This document shows, one piece after another, positions 50,701 through 57,795 of a stretch of 64,000 nt of DNA (its first letter is position 1; every line of letters starts with the position of its first letter). The DNA lies in assembly GCA_025618425.1 (NCBI GenBank), contig CM046844.1, forward strand, positions 18,592,324-18,656,323, written 5' to 3'. The position numbers and the translations under genes were made by a program. The stretch is from Heliocidaris tuberculata (lineage: Eukaryota > Echinodermata > Echinoidea > Camarodonta > Echinometridae). The notes under the pieces are model-generated. The model was not told where the DNA came from. It saw only the letters and a list, made by a program, of their open reading frames with translations, and searched no databases.

Positions 50701-50726
50701 GGCGTTTGCTTGCCAGTCGATGACAT
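23566..50726 (-). CDS. SLC25A11: Mitochondrial 2-oxoglutarate/malate carrier, complete 11-exon gene
   Basis: Inner-membrane antiporter that exchanges 2-oxoglutarate for malate in the malate-aspartate shuttle. Coding exons on the minus strand: 50726-50659, 41651-41590, 41134-41044, 38681-38598, 35518-35475, 34534-34456, 34136-34046, 33423-33333, 31899-31800, 28640-28589, 23724-23566. Lengths sum to 921 nt, giving 306 residues plus TAG; human SLC25A11 is 314. Each intron starts GT and ends AG and the phases join without a break. The three carrier repeats carry PLDLVK (32-37), PAEISL (130-135) and PVDIAK (230-235), the Px[DE]xx[KR]-type signatures. Family-typical stretches such as RQATYTTTRLGIYT (exon 4), VVNAAQLASYSQ (exon 8) and GFFSLWKGFTPYY (exon 11) separate it from other SLC25 members. 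No lesion was found. The UTRs and promoter cannot be placed from sequence alone. Confidence 0.96.
23725..24590 (-). repeat. Minisatellite of decayed exon 11 5'-part copies with 3' splice sites
   Basis: In intron 10, directly upstream of the real terminal exon, units of about 117-128 bp repeat the stretch from the polypyrimidine tract and AG through about 75 nt of coding sequence. Potential exon starts are at 23852 (A), 24231 (B), 24354 (C) and 24470 (D); a fifth degenerate unit lies at about 24520-24585. B reads NVLTSAVHCEGFFSLWKGFT in phase 0; C reads NVLMHAMCIKGFSSLWEGLT; D reads FVLMCAICSKGFSSLWK; A has a one-base shift before KGFFHLWKGFTPHYS. None continues into the helix 6 sequence. Units A and B are separated by an inserted TTAA element. 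Confidence 0.9.
23888..24137. mobile_element. TTAA-flanked MITE inserted in the exon 11 array
   Basis: A 250-bp element between TTAA at 23884-23887 and TTAA at 24138-24141. Its ends are imperfect inverted repeats (CTCTTTACGTGCC against CCTTTATTTGCC). Removing it and one TTAA restores the A-B spacing to about 125 bp and rejoins a sequence like that between other array units. TTAA duplication is the piggyBac signature; no transposase is present. Confidence 0.8.
24591..25872 (-). other. Intron 10 interior with (AAT)n tract
   Basis: No exon seen. Positions 25052-25190 are an interrupted AAT/ATA/ACT microsatellite. The rest is unique-looking AT-rich intron. Confidence 0.6.
25873..26212. mobile_element. 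Truncated copy of the intron TTAA MITE family (copy 1, intron 10)
   Basis: It matches the right-hand 340 bp of the elements at 30617-31206 and 32368-32940 (shared ATATTGGAGATAGCATATTG, and the ending AATTTCCCT before TTAA). The left half is missing. Confidence 0.8.
26213..26691. other. Intron 10 segment with a Tc1-type MITE remnant
   Basis: Positions 26228-26300 match one end of the element at 31933-32123 (GAGCGGTCTTTATAGACAGG). The remainder is ordinary intron; no exon seen. Confidence 0.55.
26692..26855. repeat. 164-bp palindrome in intron 10
   Basis: An inverted repeat starting ATTAATACATGGTTGTG and ending in its near complement; the arms (about 70 bp) are separated by TCGGCTACGCCTCG. 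It contains CACTAAC/GTTAGTG steps and resembles a short palindromic MITE. An upstream fragment (26555-26640) with CTGATTGG and GTACTAACGCAC looks related. Confidence 0.8.
27560..28025. mobile_element. 466-bp inverted-repeat MITE, intron 10
   Basis: The ends are long inverted repeats: ACTACCAACACTAAGTGTAG at the left and its complement at the right, with matching extending over roughly 100 bp per arm (including AAAGTACAATT and CCACTACTTT). A target-site duplication is not clear. No coding capacity. Confidence 0.8.
28052..28170. mobile_element. Palindromic MITE, ATTGGCT-centred group (degenerate)
   Basis: It runs from GGGGCCTGTTTTATGAAAC through CAGCCAATCAAATGCAA to AATCATAACAAATTCATTA. It has the same layout as the copies at 3981, 38800, 52838 and 57195 but is diverged. 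Confidence 0.6.
28589..28640 (-). CDS. SLC25A11: SLC25A11 coding exon 10 (residues 237-254)
   Basis: A 52-nt exon encoding RIQNMRIIDGKPEYRGAI, the third matrix loop. Acceptor tttcaaag, donor ATT|gtaagt, phase 0. Intron 10 (28588-23725) then runs 4.9 kb to the terminal exon. Confidence 0.94.
28641..30616 (-). other. Intron 9 distal part, LINE-tail-like remnants
   Basis: Positions 28715-29090 (ATAGAACAAGATAA, then a lysine-like purine run) resemble 52465-52690 and look like the reverse complement of a LINE 3' tail ending in (ATT)n. Positions 29641-29845 look like a plus-strand LINE 3' end (CGGTATCCATGTGACTCT, GCCAAATAAATAATAA, then AAT repeats). No exon was seen between exons 9 and 10. Confidence 0.5.
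30617..31206. mobile_element. TTAA-flanked MITE, full copy (copy 2, intron 9)
   Basis: A 590-bp element with TTAA on both sides (30613-30616, 31207-31210). Terminal repeats: AGGGCAATCCAACCTTGGTA at the left, complement of AGGGAAATCCAACCTTAATA at the right, with arms continuing through AGAAAAAT, GAAAGTTTGAA and CAAATTGGC. No coding capacity. Confidence 0.85.
31555..31690 (-). mobile_element. tRNA-derived SINE
   Basis: On the minus strand a tRNA-like head (GGTGTCGTGGTATAGTCACA, A-box-like; GTTTGAATC, B-box-like) is followed by CCTTTGGCAAGACATTCATC and CTCTCCATCCAAGTGCAGTA, a body seen in many marine-animal SINEs. A fragment of the same body is at 22290-22360. Confidence 0.65.
31800..31899 (-). 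CDS. SLC25A11: SLC25A11 coding exon 9 (residues 204-237)
   Basis: Encodes helix 5, including CHFGASMISGLVTTIASMPV and then DIAKTR, which contains the third carrier signature. Acceptor tttttgcag, donor AG|gtatgt. Confidence 0.95.
31933..32123. mobile_element. Tc1/mariner-type MITE, intron 8
   Basis: A 191-bp element flanked by TA (31931-31932, 32124-32125). Ends CAGTCAAACCTGCTTTAGCG and the complement of CAGTGAAACCTGTCTATAAA. The interior repeats AAAGACCAC motifs. Non-coding. Confidence 0.75.
32368..32940. mobile_element. TTAA-type MITE, full copy (copy 3, intron 8)
   Basis: 573 bp, same family as 30617-31206 with the same terminal arms. Right flank TTAA (32941-32944); the left flank has drifted to TTGA (32364-32367). 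Confidence 0.83.
33333..33423 (-). CDS. SLC25A11: SLC25A11 coding exon 8 (residues 174-204)
   Basis: Encodes GCGPTVARAMVVNAAQLASY and SQAKQFLL, helix 4 of the carrier. The human protein has Ile where this one has Gly176. Acceptor tcgctag, donor G|gtatgt. Confidence 0.95.
34046..34136 (-). CDS. SLC25A11: SLC25A11 coding exon 7 (residues 143-173)
   Basis: Encodes the second matrix loop, with ERRGYTSVFNALARITREEG followed by LFTLWR. Acceptor ctattcag, donor AGA|gtacgt, phase 0. Confidence 0.95.
34456..34534 (-). CDS. SLC25A11: SLC25A11 coding exon 6 (residues 117-143)
   Basis: Encodes the end of helix 3 with the second signature in GAFVGTPAEISLIRMTSDGR. The Pro-Ala-Glu form of the motif is typical of the middle repeat of this carrier. 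Acceptor catttag, donor AG|gtgggt. Confidence 0.95.
34611..34944. mobile_element. pogo/Tigger-like MITE, intron 5
   Basis: A 334-bp element flanked by TA. Ends CAGTCTGACCTCGTTTATCC and the complement of CAGTCCGACCTCACTTATCC. The CAGT...GACCTC...TTATCC terminus is characteristic of pogo-group Tc1/mariner elements. Non-coding. Confidence 0.8.
34945..35460 (-). other. Intron 5 with GT/AG-rich degenerate tandem repeat
   Basis: Positions 35040-35450 are a degenerate array of short units around GTAGTTGTCC and AATTGTCCTA with poly-G interruptions. No exon apart from exon 5 at its edge. Confidence 0.6.
35475..35518 (-). CDS. SLC25A11: SLC25A11 coding exon 5 (residues 102-117)
   Basis: A 44-nt micro-exon encoding ADGKPPPFLLKAGIG, linking helix 2 to helix 3. 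Acceptor ctgcgacag, donor G|gtgagg. It restores the frame between exons 4 and 6, which supports it despite its size. Confidence 0.93.
35812..38551. repeat. Giant palindrome filling intron 4, interrupted by a hAT-like element
   Basis: Sequence from 35812 reads as the imperfect complement of sequence ending at 38551 (GTCATGCAATTATATTGTGA against TTTCACAATGTAATTGCATG; CACAAATTATTTTTTCACC against GGTGAAAAATAATTTG). The arms are roughly 500 bp once the insertion at 35860-37598 is removed. The centre is a perfect hairpin at 38098-38146 (TTTGGAAAAGGTGCTG). It covers nearly 90% of intron 4. A diverged fragment of an arm recurs at 58300-58455. Confidence 0.88.
35860..37598. mobile_element. hAT-like non-autonomous transposon in a palindrome arm
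   Basis: A 1739-bp insertion with 8-bp target duplication ATTGTGAA (35852-35859 and 37599-37606). Ends TAGGGGTGGGAGT and the complement of TAGGGCTGGGACT. The other palindrome arm (38505-38525) preserves the uninterrupted target. The interior contains an (ATC)n stretch (36400-36670) and CpG-bearing unique sequence (36750-37500) but no transposase ORF. Confidence 0.88.
38598..38681 (-). CDS. SLC25A11: SLC25A11 coding exon 4 (residues 74-102)
   Basis: Encodes LSAGLLRQATYTTTRLGIYT, the even-numbered helix 2, one of the most conserved stretches of the oxoglutarate carrier. Acceptor tcccccag, donor GG|gtaagt. The donor lies only about 45 bp from the end of the giant palindrome in intron 4. Confidence 0.96.
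38800..38943. mobile_element. Palindromic MITE, ATTGGCT-centred group, intron 3
   Basis: A 144-bp near-perfect palindrome from GGGCCCGTTGCACAAAACTT to AAGTTTTGTGCAACGGGCCC, with CTGATTGGCTGAA near the centre. It lies 119 bp from exon 4. Confidence 0.85.
38944..39956 (-). other. Intron 3, no gene or repeat recognised
   Basis: AT-rich intron sequence with no exon-like frame and no clear repeat beyond short A or T runs. Confidence 0.5.
39957..40362. repeat. Inverted plus tandemly duplicated repeat, intron 3
   Basis: Two direct copies with a 101-bp period (40161-40261, 40262-40362) share GACACCAAGAATGTCACAAA and CCCTTATTCATGGAAATACC. A third, inverted copy is at about 39957-40036. A 181-codon open frame across it is a by-product of the repeat. 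Confidence 0.85.
41044..41134 (-). CDS. SLC25A11: SLC25A11 coding exon 3 (residues 44-74)
   Basis: Encodes the first matrix loop, including KTSIHAIKSIVKEEGVLGMY, which corresponds to the amphipathic helix and EG motif after each odd transmembrane helix. Acceptor ggttacag, donor GG|gtgagt. Confidence 0.95.
41590..41651 (-). CDS. SLC25A11: SLC25A11 coding exon 2 (residues 23-44)
   Basis: Encodes MAATVFVQPLDLVKNRMQ, the end of helix 1 with the first carrier signature PLDLVK. Acceptor cttgacag, donor G|gtgagt. It joins exon 1 in frame (GG+A gives Gly23). Confidence 0.95.
42441..42504. repeat. 64-bp direct repeat, intron 1 copy
   Basis: It matches 50909-50972 at 62 of 64 positions (starts CGTTCCTCATTCCTTCC, ends TTTTCATATTTATCA). 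Similarity stops abruptly on both sides. Confidence 0.9.
42925..42970. repeat. Recurrent small hairpin (GGTTATCT/AGATAACC)
   Basis: TATGGAGTACAAGGTTATCT and the following AGATAACCTTG form a stem, followed by ATGTGTATGAGTG. The same roughly 45-bp block is at 49751-49797, and a partial one (GAGTACAAGGTTATCT) at 48241-48270. Confidence 0.75.
43714..46231. mobile_element. 2.5-kb insertion with AGGGTGGCTG terminal repeats
   Basis: Ends are AGGGTGGCTG and CAGCCACCCT, flanked by ATTAATATT on both sides (43705-43713, 46232-46240). The empty site is seen in foldback copy 2 near 46931. The duplication is 7-9 bp depending on whether a terminal T/A is counted, so the superfamily (hAT, P or Mutator-like) is open. 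No transposase was found. An inner inverted repeat (GACTAGACCCC) spans about 45484-45655. Confidence 0.8.
46338..47173. mobile_element. Foldback element copy 2, complete, nested in copy 1
   Basis: An 836-bp, nearly fully palindromic element from TAGCCTGGAAGGCTC to its complement, flanked by the 8-bp duplication GCCGGCTC (46330-46337, 47174-47181). The flanks are the two halves of copy 1's right arm. Each arm carries its own terminal hairpin (CTCTTTGAAGAGTA, poly-A, TACTCTTCAAAGAG). The ORF at 46554-46814 is an arm read-through. Confidence 0.92.
47242..47836. mobile_element. 595-bp MITE with 42-bp perfect terminal repeats
   Basis: It begins ACTGTCGGCTAGCGACAG and ends with the exact complement over 42 bp, flanked by TTGCAGAG on both sides (47234-47241, 47837-47844). 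It interrupts copy 1 where other copies read TTGCAGAGTGGGG or near variants. The interior has two CT/GA runs (47341-47388, 47693-47737). The 8-bp duplication fits hAT or P-type transposition; no ORF of note. Confidence 0.92.
47950..48092. repeat. Direct repeat, left copy, intron 1
   Basis: Shares AGGCCCTTGCCTATGTGGGA, TGTTGCAGCA and AACAGACAACAAAATTGC with 48868-49010, at roughly 90% identity. The left arm of the 48.3-50.3 kb palindrome lies between the two copies. Confidence 0.85.
48757..48866. repeat. 110-bp near-perfect hairpin in the palindrome spacer
   Basis: GTCTCAGGGGAACAACCGAC at the left is mirrored by its complement (one or two changes) at the right; the arms meet at TCTAATCCACTTATAGA and include CGATACAGAGAGACTGAAGC. 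Confidence 0.9.
48868..49010. repeat. Direct repeat, right copy, intron 1
   Basis: Partner of 47950-48092. It begins right after the spacer hairpin. Confidence 0.85.
49011..49797 (+). other. CpG-bearing unique segment in the palindrome spacer
   Basis: Less AT-rich than its surroundings, with many CG steps. At 49560-49574 an ATG opens a five-codon frame (MESKL) that runs into a strong donor-like CTG|gtaagt on the plus strand. This could be a captured promoter with a first exon, or chance. A hairpin AGGTTATCTTACGATAACCT is at 49763-49782. Confidence 0.35.
50659..50726 (-). CDS. SLC25A11: SLC25A11 coding exon 1 (residues 1-23)
   Basis: Starts MSSTGKQTPLPKGIKFLFGG, matching the short basic N-terminus and KFLFGG start of transmembrane helix 1 in this family. 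The start ATG is at 50726-50724. The donor is GG|gtaagt, phase 2. The following intron (50658-41652) is about 9 kb and is the longest apart from intron 10's 4.9 kb. Confidence 0.93.
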
Positions 50727-50908
50727 TTTGACAGTTTCTAGAAGTTAATACACATGCAAACCTAGATGGCGCTTGAGCTGGACACGTACTCACAAGCAGC
50801 AGACATTCTTGTTTCTTATTCTTTCTTGATTTGGGCTATCATTTCATCTTCTTTCTTCTTTCTTTCCACTTCAGAGGCTCAGATGAATTATATGCAATTA
50901 CTTTTCAA

Positions 50909-50972
50909 CGTTCCTTATTCCTTCCTCCATTTTCATGTTCTTTTCTTTGAAATTCTATTTTCATATTTATCA
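50909..50972. repeat. 64-bp direct repeat, copy upstream of the SLC25A11 start
   Basis: The partner of 42441-42504. On the gene strand it ends 183 bp upstream of the start codon, so it is in the 5' UTR or core promoter region. The flanks are unrelated. Confidence 0.9.
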
Positions 50973-52837
50973 GGCGCGGCGATTTCTTTTCATCCGAATA
51001 AAATACAGAATATCAGTATACTGTAAATAACTTTAGAATATAATTCTAATTTCATATCGTTTTTGTACTCATCTCATACTCAAATTTCTGTAGGCCCTAT
51101 AATTTTGTTCCGTATGTCTCGGATCATCAAATAAAATATCAATTTTGTTATCTTCATTTTATTAATTTTATTTCAAGACAAATTGATGCATCTACTTCAT
51201 CTGTGACTATTTTCCCCTTCGATACACTTTTTTAAATTAAAAATTAAAATAGTAACAATACTTGATTTCTAAGATTCCAAAATAAAATAAACGTGAATGC
51301 AAATAAATTTCATCATAGAATAAATTTTCACCTAAAATTCTCCCTTATATGGAACATCACTGTTGAAATATATATCAGAATATTTGTTAATTCTACGAAT
51401 ATTCATACAGGTCGAATAGTTTTAAATAAAATGTTGTACTCTATGCTCGGCAGGTAAGATATAAATCCAGCTTTTCACCGACTCAATTTTTATAAGATTA
51501 TCATTTCCTGATCCACTCTGTTTTTTGTTCGTTCTTCGTTTCCTTTCTTTTTCCAAGTTCTTTTGATCAGAACTGTCTGGACCATTACAGGAGGGGGAGG
51601 TGGGGAAGGGGTATGGCGGTGATACCATACTTAACCCATATCACGCCAACTATTTTGTAACATTCGCTCTTGGCTGGCCACCCATAAACGGCATAAAAAG
51701 ACTAGAAGTCTGACACCATGTTTCACCCAATATGTTATCTTACTTTTCTTTCCTCCCTACCCAATTAATTTATTGATAAAATGTATTCTCTCACGGTATC
51801 ACTCTAATTAATGAATTCATCAAATTCAATAAATTTTCAACCCTAAACAAACAAAATAAATGATTTTGAAGGCGACAAAATGCCGCCCACGGCCAGCTGT
51901 AAGGATAGCGCCCGGGTTGGAATATCCGCACACAGCATAGAAGATACATTGGGCTAAATTATACACATTCATTGTCAGGGTTTATTTGCCTCGTTGGAAT
52001 CGTGACAACAAAACAATCACTGCCCAAAATGGTTTAAAAAGTATGAAATAATCACTATTACACCGCGCATTTCTTGCTTGTGTATATATATATATCAGGC
52101 GTTGTGGACACGACTTCAGAGCCGGGAGATGTCAAAGTGAGCGACTGACCAATGCCATGACGTGGGGCCCAATTCGTTTGGAGGGGCCCTTTGGTTTTTC
52201 AAATCCATTGTGCCCTTCTTTTAGCATAAATGTCCACATAAATGTCCACAAAAAGGTCAGCCATCATGCTTCACGCGGTGGAGGCAGAAGTGATGACTTG
52301 TCGAGCAACGACCCTGTGTAGTTGGTGTGGAACACACACATGAAGACGCGCGGATTTGCAACGCTGATTATAGAATTTTTCAGAAACGAATAGGGTGTCC
52401 CTAAAATGATATTCAAAGATGATTGAGTCAAAATCTATCATCAGCAAGGCAAAAATGATTGTCACGGGTGTTATTTCAGGATTTGTTAATATTGTCATTA
52501 ATATTATATCATTATTTCATTTGATCATTAAAACGAATACAAGAATAATAGATGAAAGATATATAGAACAAGATAATACGAAATGGCATAAAGGAGAAAT
52601 ACTTGTCAGGCATCAAAAATTAATCAATTCTTGAAATCACTTTTTGATTGAGGCCTTGGAAAAAGAAAGAAAGAAAGAATTTGGGCACTATACGAGGAGC
52701 GCAGAGAGCAGGGGGGGGGGGTAGGGCTATCCTCGATCAACATTCAACATTCATTAGAGGATGAGCCCTACACTTCCTCCACCGTGAGTGGAAAAAAAAA
52801 AAAACATCAAAATTCATTTTTTTAATACCCTGTACCT
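50973..52837. other. Region upstream of SLC25A11, no gene recognised
   Basis: Holds the presumed promoter side of the carrier gene. No TATA or initiator could be assigned. Positions 52465-52690 resemble the LINE-tail-like segment at 28715-29090. Confidence 0.45.
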
Positions 52838-52976
52838 GGGGAGCGTTTCATCAAGCGTTTTGTCAGTGAATTTTTACCGAAAAATTTGCTCTCAGCCAAT
52901 CAGATGCAAGAATTTCAGTAGCTTATAACAGTTGTCGGTAAAAATCACTGACAAAACACTTGATGAAACGCTCCCC
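52838..52976. mobile_element. Palindromic MITE, ATTGGCT-centred group
   Basis: 139 bp from GGGGAGCGTTTCATCAAGCG to the complementary end, with CTCAGCCAATCAGATGCAAG near the centre. Very close to 57195-57332. Confidence 0.88.
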
Positions 52977-54493
52977 TAAAGGTTATGATGAGCCATTCAT
53001 CATATCAGCCATTTTCGAGTCAAAATGCTATAATGGCTTTTAGATTGCCAATTGCTATTTCAATTTTGATATTTCTATCTGCATTTGTATTTCTGCATGT
53101 CTTCTTTATTTCCCTGATTACATTTTCTTCATTTTATTATCCTTATATACGACTTCTGACCTGGATAAGCACAATAATTATGACAAAATTACAATGTTTA
53201 TAACGGCATCAACTTCAAAGCTTATTAGAAAAAAAACACAGTTTAATTATTTATGATGCACGGATAAGACAAACAATGCACGCATTCTTTGTAGACATTG
53301 TCGCCTGTTATACACTCATTTTTTTTTTTTTTTTTTTTTTGTAGCTTGGAATTATAGCTGGATTATTCTTCATCTCATCTCATTTTAAATGAAGAATAGA
53401 TAAGGGGAGAGACTATTAAATGATGTCTGCCTTTTAAAAAAGTGTTGTTTGCCGCTGTCCTAAAGATATTGCTCACGGACTGGTTTAGAACTTAACTGTT
53501 ATTACGAATGATTAACATGTCTACACGGAAATTATATATTTTTGTGCAATAAAAATATATTTTCACTGCTAATCCTATAAAGTAAAAAAAAAAAAAAATC
53601 AATATATTGCGTTTTTTCTTTTGAGAACTCTAATGGTTTACAGGCATAGGCGTACGGGGTGGGGTGAGGATTGTTAAAGTTTTGATATTCGGGCAACCAC
53701 CACCTCATATTTGGGCAGCTAGGAGCCCGAATGTCCTCATAATTATTTGGACAACGACATGAACGAGGTGCCCGAATATGTAACTTCTTTACTGTATAAA
53801 AAATGGGAGGGGCGGGGTCTATTTTATTTTTCTTTCCTCGATTGCTTCGCTCGCTCCCCAAACGATTTAGAAACTTCAAAGTTGATGTTCAGGCAAATAT
53901 CCACCAATCGATAAAGAGGTTAGGCGGGGGGGGGGGGGGGGGGTTGTCCAGAACCAAGATGAACGTAATATCACCTTGGCACATCAGTTTTCCTTTCTCA
54001 AATCCAGATGTAAACAGCATTGGGAGTTAATATGAGCAAAATCTTGTCTAATATTTGAAAGGAAAATTATAGCTAATAGGATACAGTTTTTTTTAATAAC
54101 GTATTCCATCCTGTCATTTAAACTTTTTTAATTTTTAGGTTACCCAAAAAGGAAGGGCACAGGGAAAGAACTCGATATATTAATACATATAATTTACGAA
54201 ATTATTATGAAACAAAATACAGAAAATTAATGACTGAATAATTGACAATGAATAACGCAAAAAGAAGGGGGGGGCAGAATTTGTGATCATCACTAGTCAT
54301 AATGACTTGCGATTTTAAGCGTTAGTGTAAATTGTAGAGGGAATCTACACAAGAATATCGATAAAAGAATCTTAAAAGATGTGAGAATAAAAAAGAATTA
54401 TTAAATGTATGAGTAAATCTTATCATGGAGGGCAGGTTGATGTCCTCACATAACCTTTCTGCAAGCACACGGCCCACGGGTCATTATTCTCTC
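52977..54493. other. No gene; hAT-related remnant and poly tracts
   Basis: Poly-T at 53319-53340, poly-G at 53926-53943. Positions 53640-53945 share ATATTCGGGCA, GCCCGAA and CGCTCGCTCC style motifs with the 15101-15852 element. Confidence 0.5.
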
Positions 54494-54765
54494 TGTCTCT
54501 CCATCTCTCTCTCTCTCTCTCAGGCTCTCTCTCTCTCTTCCTTCATCTCTCACCCCCTTCCCTCTCACCGATTGTCTCTCCCTTCTGTTCACGGTCTCTC
54601 TCTCTCTTTCTCTCTCTCTCCCTCTCTCGCTCCCTCTCCATCCCTCCCTTGTCACGTACATTGCCCCTTCTATCCCCCTTCCTCTCTCTTTTTCTCTCCT
54701 CTCCCCTCTTCTCCATCTTTTTTCTCTTATTTTCTTCTCCTCTCCCTCTCTCAATATTCCCTTCG
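54494..54765. repeat. CT-rich low-complexity tract
   Basis: About 270 bp of CT/CCT-rich sequence; the long frames on both strands here are artefacts of it. Confidence 0.9.
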
Positions 54766-54944
54766 TCTAATTTGATAGCTCCGACAACACTCACCTTTCC
54801 TCAAATTATCATTAATATTCCACGGACCCCGCTTCCCGAACTTGTTATCTTTGTCCTGCATGCGAGCGACATCAAGTAGGTGTGAAACCGTGGACGTTAC
54901 CGATGGTGAGACGACCTGAGAGATGAAAAACATAGCATATTTGG

Positions 54945-54947
<3 letters not shown>

Positions 54948-54986
<39 letters not shown>
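54948..54986. repeat. (GA)n microsatellite
   Basis: An essentially uninterrupted GA run of about 39 bp. Confidence 0.95.
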
Positions 54987-54991
<5 letters not shown>

Positions 54992-56125
54992 CATGATGCG
55001 CAGTCATTGGTACAACCTTTTATCATTCTATAACATGTTAATTAATCATGCACTCTTGTGTCCGCACGGCATTGATAGATAATAATTCGACACCAACTGG
55101 TCAGCGGTGCTTCTGAGCGGCAACAACCGGATGTTCACTTCCACGTCGCCCGACTTCCTCCCGGAGGCATATAGTGGCGTTTAGATGGTGGCGCCACGTT
55201 TCTCGTCATCAAGATTCTTGCTCTTATTTCGAGCTTTTAATTACTGTAAGGAACGAACTTTATTGAAAGCGGCATGAACCTAGACGTTTCATTAACTTTT
55301 TAGGAGGGATTATCTTGATAAGATAATGGACGACTGGGAAAAGACATATTATAAGAATAAAATGCGTTCCTATGAGAACATTCTCTTTTCCTGAAGGGAT
55401 ATTCGCAAGTGAAAGAAAGATGCAAGATCAAAGCTAGAATCTACATAATTAATAGAGAATTTTCTGGGATTAAAAAAATGCTCTGCATAGCCTGCTACTT
55501 TGAATTTGAGCCCATTCCCCTCCACCATCTACGCTTAGAGCTCACAAAATACAATTAAGCTGAAATGTTCGGCGCTCGTTAATTGCCAGGCCTTAGTCTA
55601 GGGTATAAGCGGTCTTATTAGTATATCCCACTTCGATCTTTTGATTTAAAATTGTAGTTGAAAGGAACTTCAAAGGATAACCTTGTAATAAGCAATGGTC
55701 TTGATTATTTGCAATTATATAACATTTTCGTAGAATCTTCTTAAAACAGTCTTGAAGTAACGTATGGTACTAAAATATTATACTACAGATCTGAAAATAA
55801 CCTTTAAAAGCTGTCATCAATATCTATCTGCGCTATAATGTAGCTAAAATGAGCGTCACACACTTTTTTTTTTAAACTAGGCATTTTATTCATTAACCCG
55901 GATTCGTTTTTGCTTCGAAAAAACCCCGAAAGGATAAGAGGTGGTGTATATTATGAGGAAGAAAGAGAGATGCGGAGATTCAAAGAAGAGAAAACAAGAG
56001 TGAGATTAAACAAATAATGAGAGACGGAGGGGAGGGAGGGAGAGGGAAGGAGGGAAGGAAGGAGATACAGAGATAGAAGAGAGGCAGAAGAGAGAGACAG
56101 AGAGAGTGAAAGAGAAGAGAGAGGG

Positions 56126-56172
<47 letters not shown>

Positions 56173-57194
56173 TAAAGATTATTCTTTTCTGTAAAAGTTC
56201 TCATTTTCAGCAGACATTGTATGGCCTGCGGTGCGCAGTTTACTGTTGTGCACCTATTTCAGATATACTCTGCACTGCGGGATATCAATAACGATATTAA
56301 ATTTATGTGACCGACTTAAAATGGACGTTTACAAAACACGGTTTGCTACCGCCAACGGCAAAAATATGAGAGCGGTTAACCCTTTGACAATCAATAATCC
56401 ACAGGTTCTCAGCAAATCGTTGGGGGTAAAATAACACTTGTATAATGAGAGTTAAAAGTCCACGACTTCATTGAGAGGCGGCCGGGGGTGGGCTATTTCA
56501 TTTTCGAACTGCCCTCATGAGGCAATGATATTCTATCTTTCTGGGTGAAACCAGAGCAGCAGCAAAGTGGCGTCGAGCTATCTTTACGAGACACGCCATC
56601 CTTTTGGTGTGAGTTTCATCTGGAATGTTAACACGGACGCGTCTTTGTATTTTAGGTTTGTTTTCTTTTATAGGTTCAACTTGAAATGAGAGTTTGATGA
56701 TTCTCTTTATCTTTTGTCATAAAATTTCTTCCTGCCAGAGTCGTTTCCATTTCAAAAAAAAAAAAAAATACTTTGCCTTTTTACTCTACTGCAGTATAGC
56801 TAAATAAATCAATACATTTCATTGCACCATTTGGGACAGATTTTTTCCTTTTGTTGTTGTTGTTGTTGTTGGTGGTGGTTGTCTGAGGGGGGGGGGGGGG
56901 GTTGTAAATAGACCAAGATTTTCTATCAATGCAAACGCTCCATTCGGATAGATGAAAAAAAAAATCTTCCGGGGTCCATTTGGTCAAGAGACAAAGGAAT
57001 GAGAAGGAGGGAATATTCGAGTAAGAAGAAGCCGGTCACTTTTGACGGAGCTAACTTCGATAACCACCCGGCGATTCCGGTTAAAGAGGAAGTGCCCTGG
57101 GGCTACGGCGCACATCAAATATCATCTTATCAAACTTGTTCTGGTCATAGGTTCTGGTCAACAACTGCGCGTATTAAAGATAAAGTGGAGTTCT
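54987..57194. other. No gene; GA tract and a CpG-bearing patch
   Basis: GA-rich tract 55961-56170, poly-G at 56887-56901. Positions 55085-55215 are GC-richer than the surroundings, with several CG steps, but no product is recognisable. Confidence 0.5.
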
Positions 57195-57332
57195 GGGGAG
57201 CGTTTCATCAAGCGTTTTGTCAGTGATTTTAACCGACAGCTGTTATAACCTACTGAAATCCTCGCATCTGATTGGCTGAAAGCAAATTTGTCGGTAAAAA
57301 TCACTGACAAAACGCTTGATGAAACGCTCCCC
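57195..57332. mobile_element. Palindromic MITE, ATTGGCT-centred group
   Basis: 138 bp, the same family as 52838-52976: ends GGGGAGCGTTTCATCAAGCG and complement, centre CGCATCTGATTGGCTGAAAG. Confidence 0.88.
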
Positions 57333-57795
57333 TGGTTATGCAGTTATCATAAGCGCAAATCCAGGGGGGGGGGGAGTCAGGGGGACATGTCCCCCCCCCC
57401 CCCACAAAATGTGATGACCTTTTAGAAGTTAAATCATGTGGTGACCCCCCCCCCCCCCCCCCGTATTTAAAAATGGATTTGCGCCACTGGCAGTTATATT
57501 ATGAAAGAAACTATTATAAGAAAATGAAAATGGTTGATTATGTACTACTGTGAGGTTTTTAGTGAAGTATCAGCGACACTTTCATGGTGGAGAAACTGAA
57601 TTGTAGATTAGCCTCCACTGGGCAGTGTTCTAGTCATTCTCCTGATGACGATCAGAGCATACTGATCGAAAAGTCGAGAACCACAGAGCTCTTAGCGGAG
57701 CTCACCAGCCCTTTTCAGGGCTCTTATTCCTTGAAAGAATTACATGGTGTAACCCTGTGAGGTTTTTGTATCACCAGAAATTAATAAGAAAATGA

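Noticed and set aside
54425..54794. 100-codon-plus Ser/Leu-rich and Arg/Glu-rich frames on opposite strands
   Set aside because: Both come from the CT-rich tract; composition alone explains the open frames.
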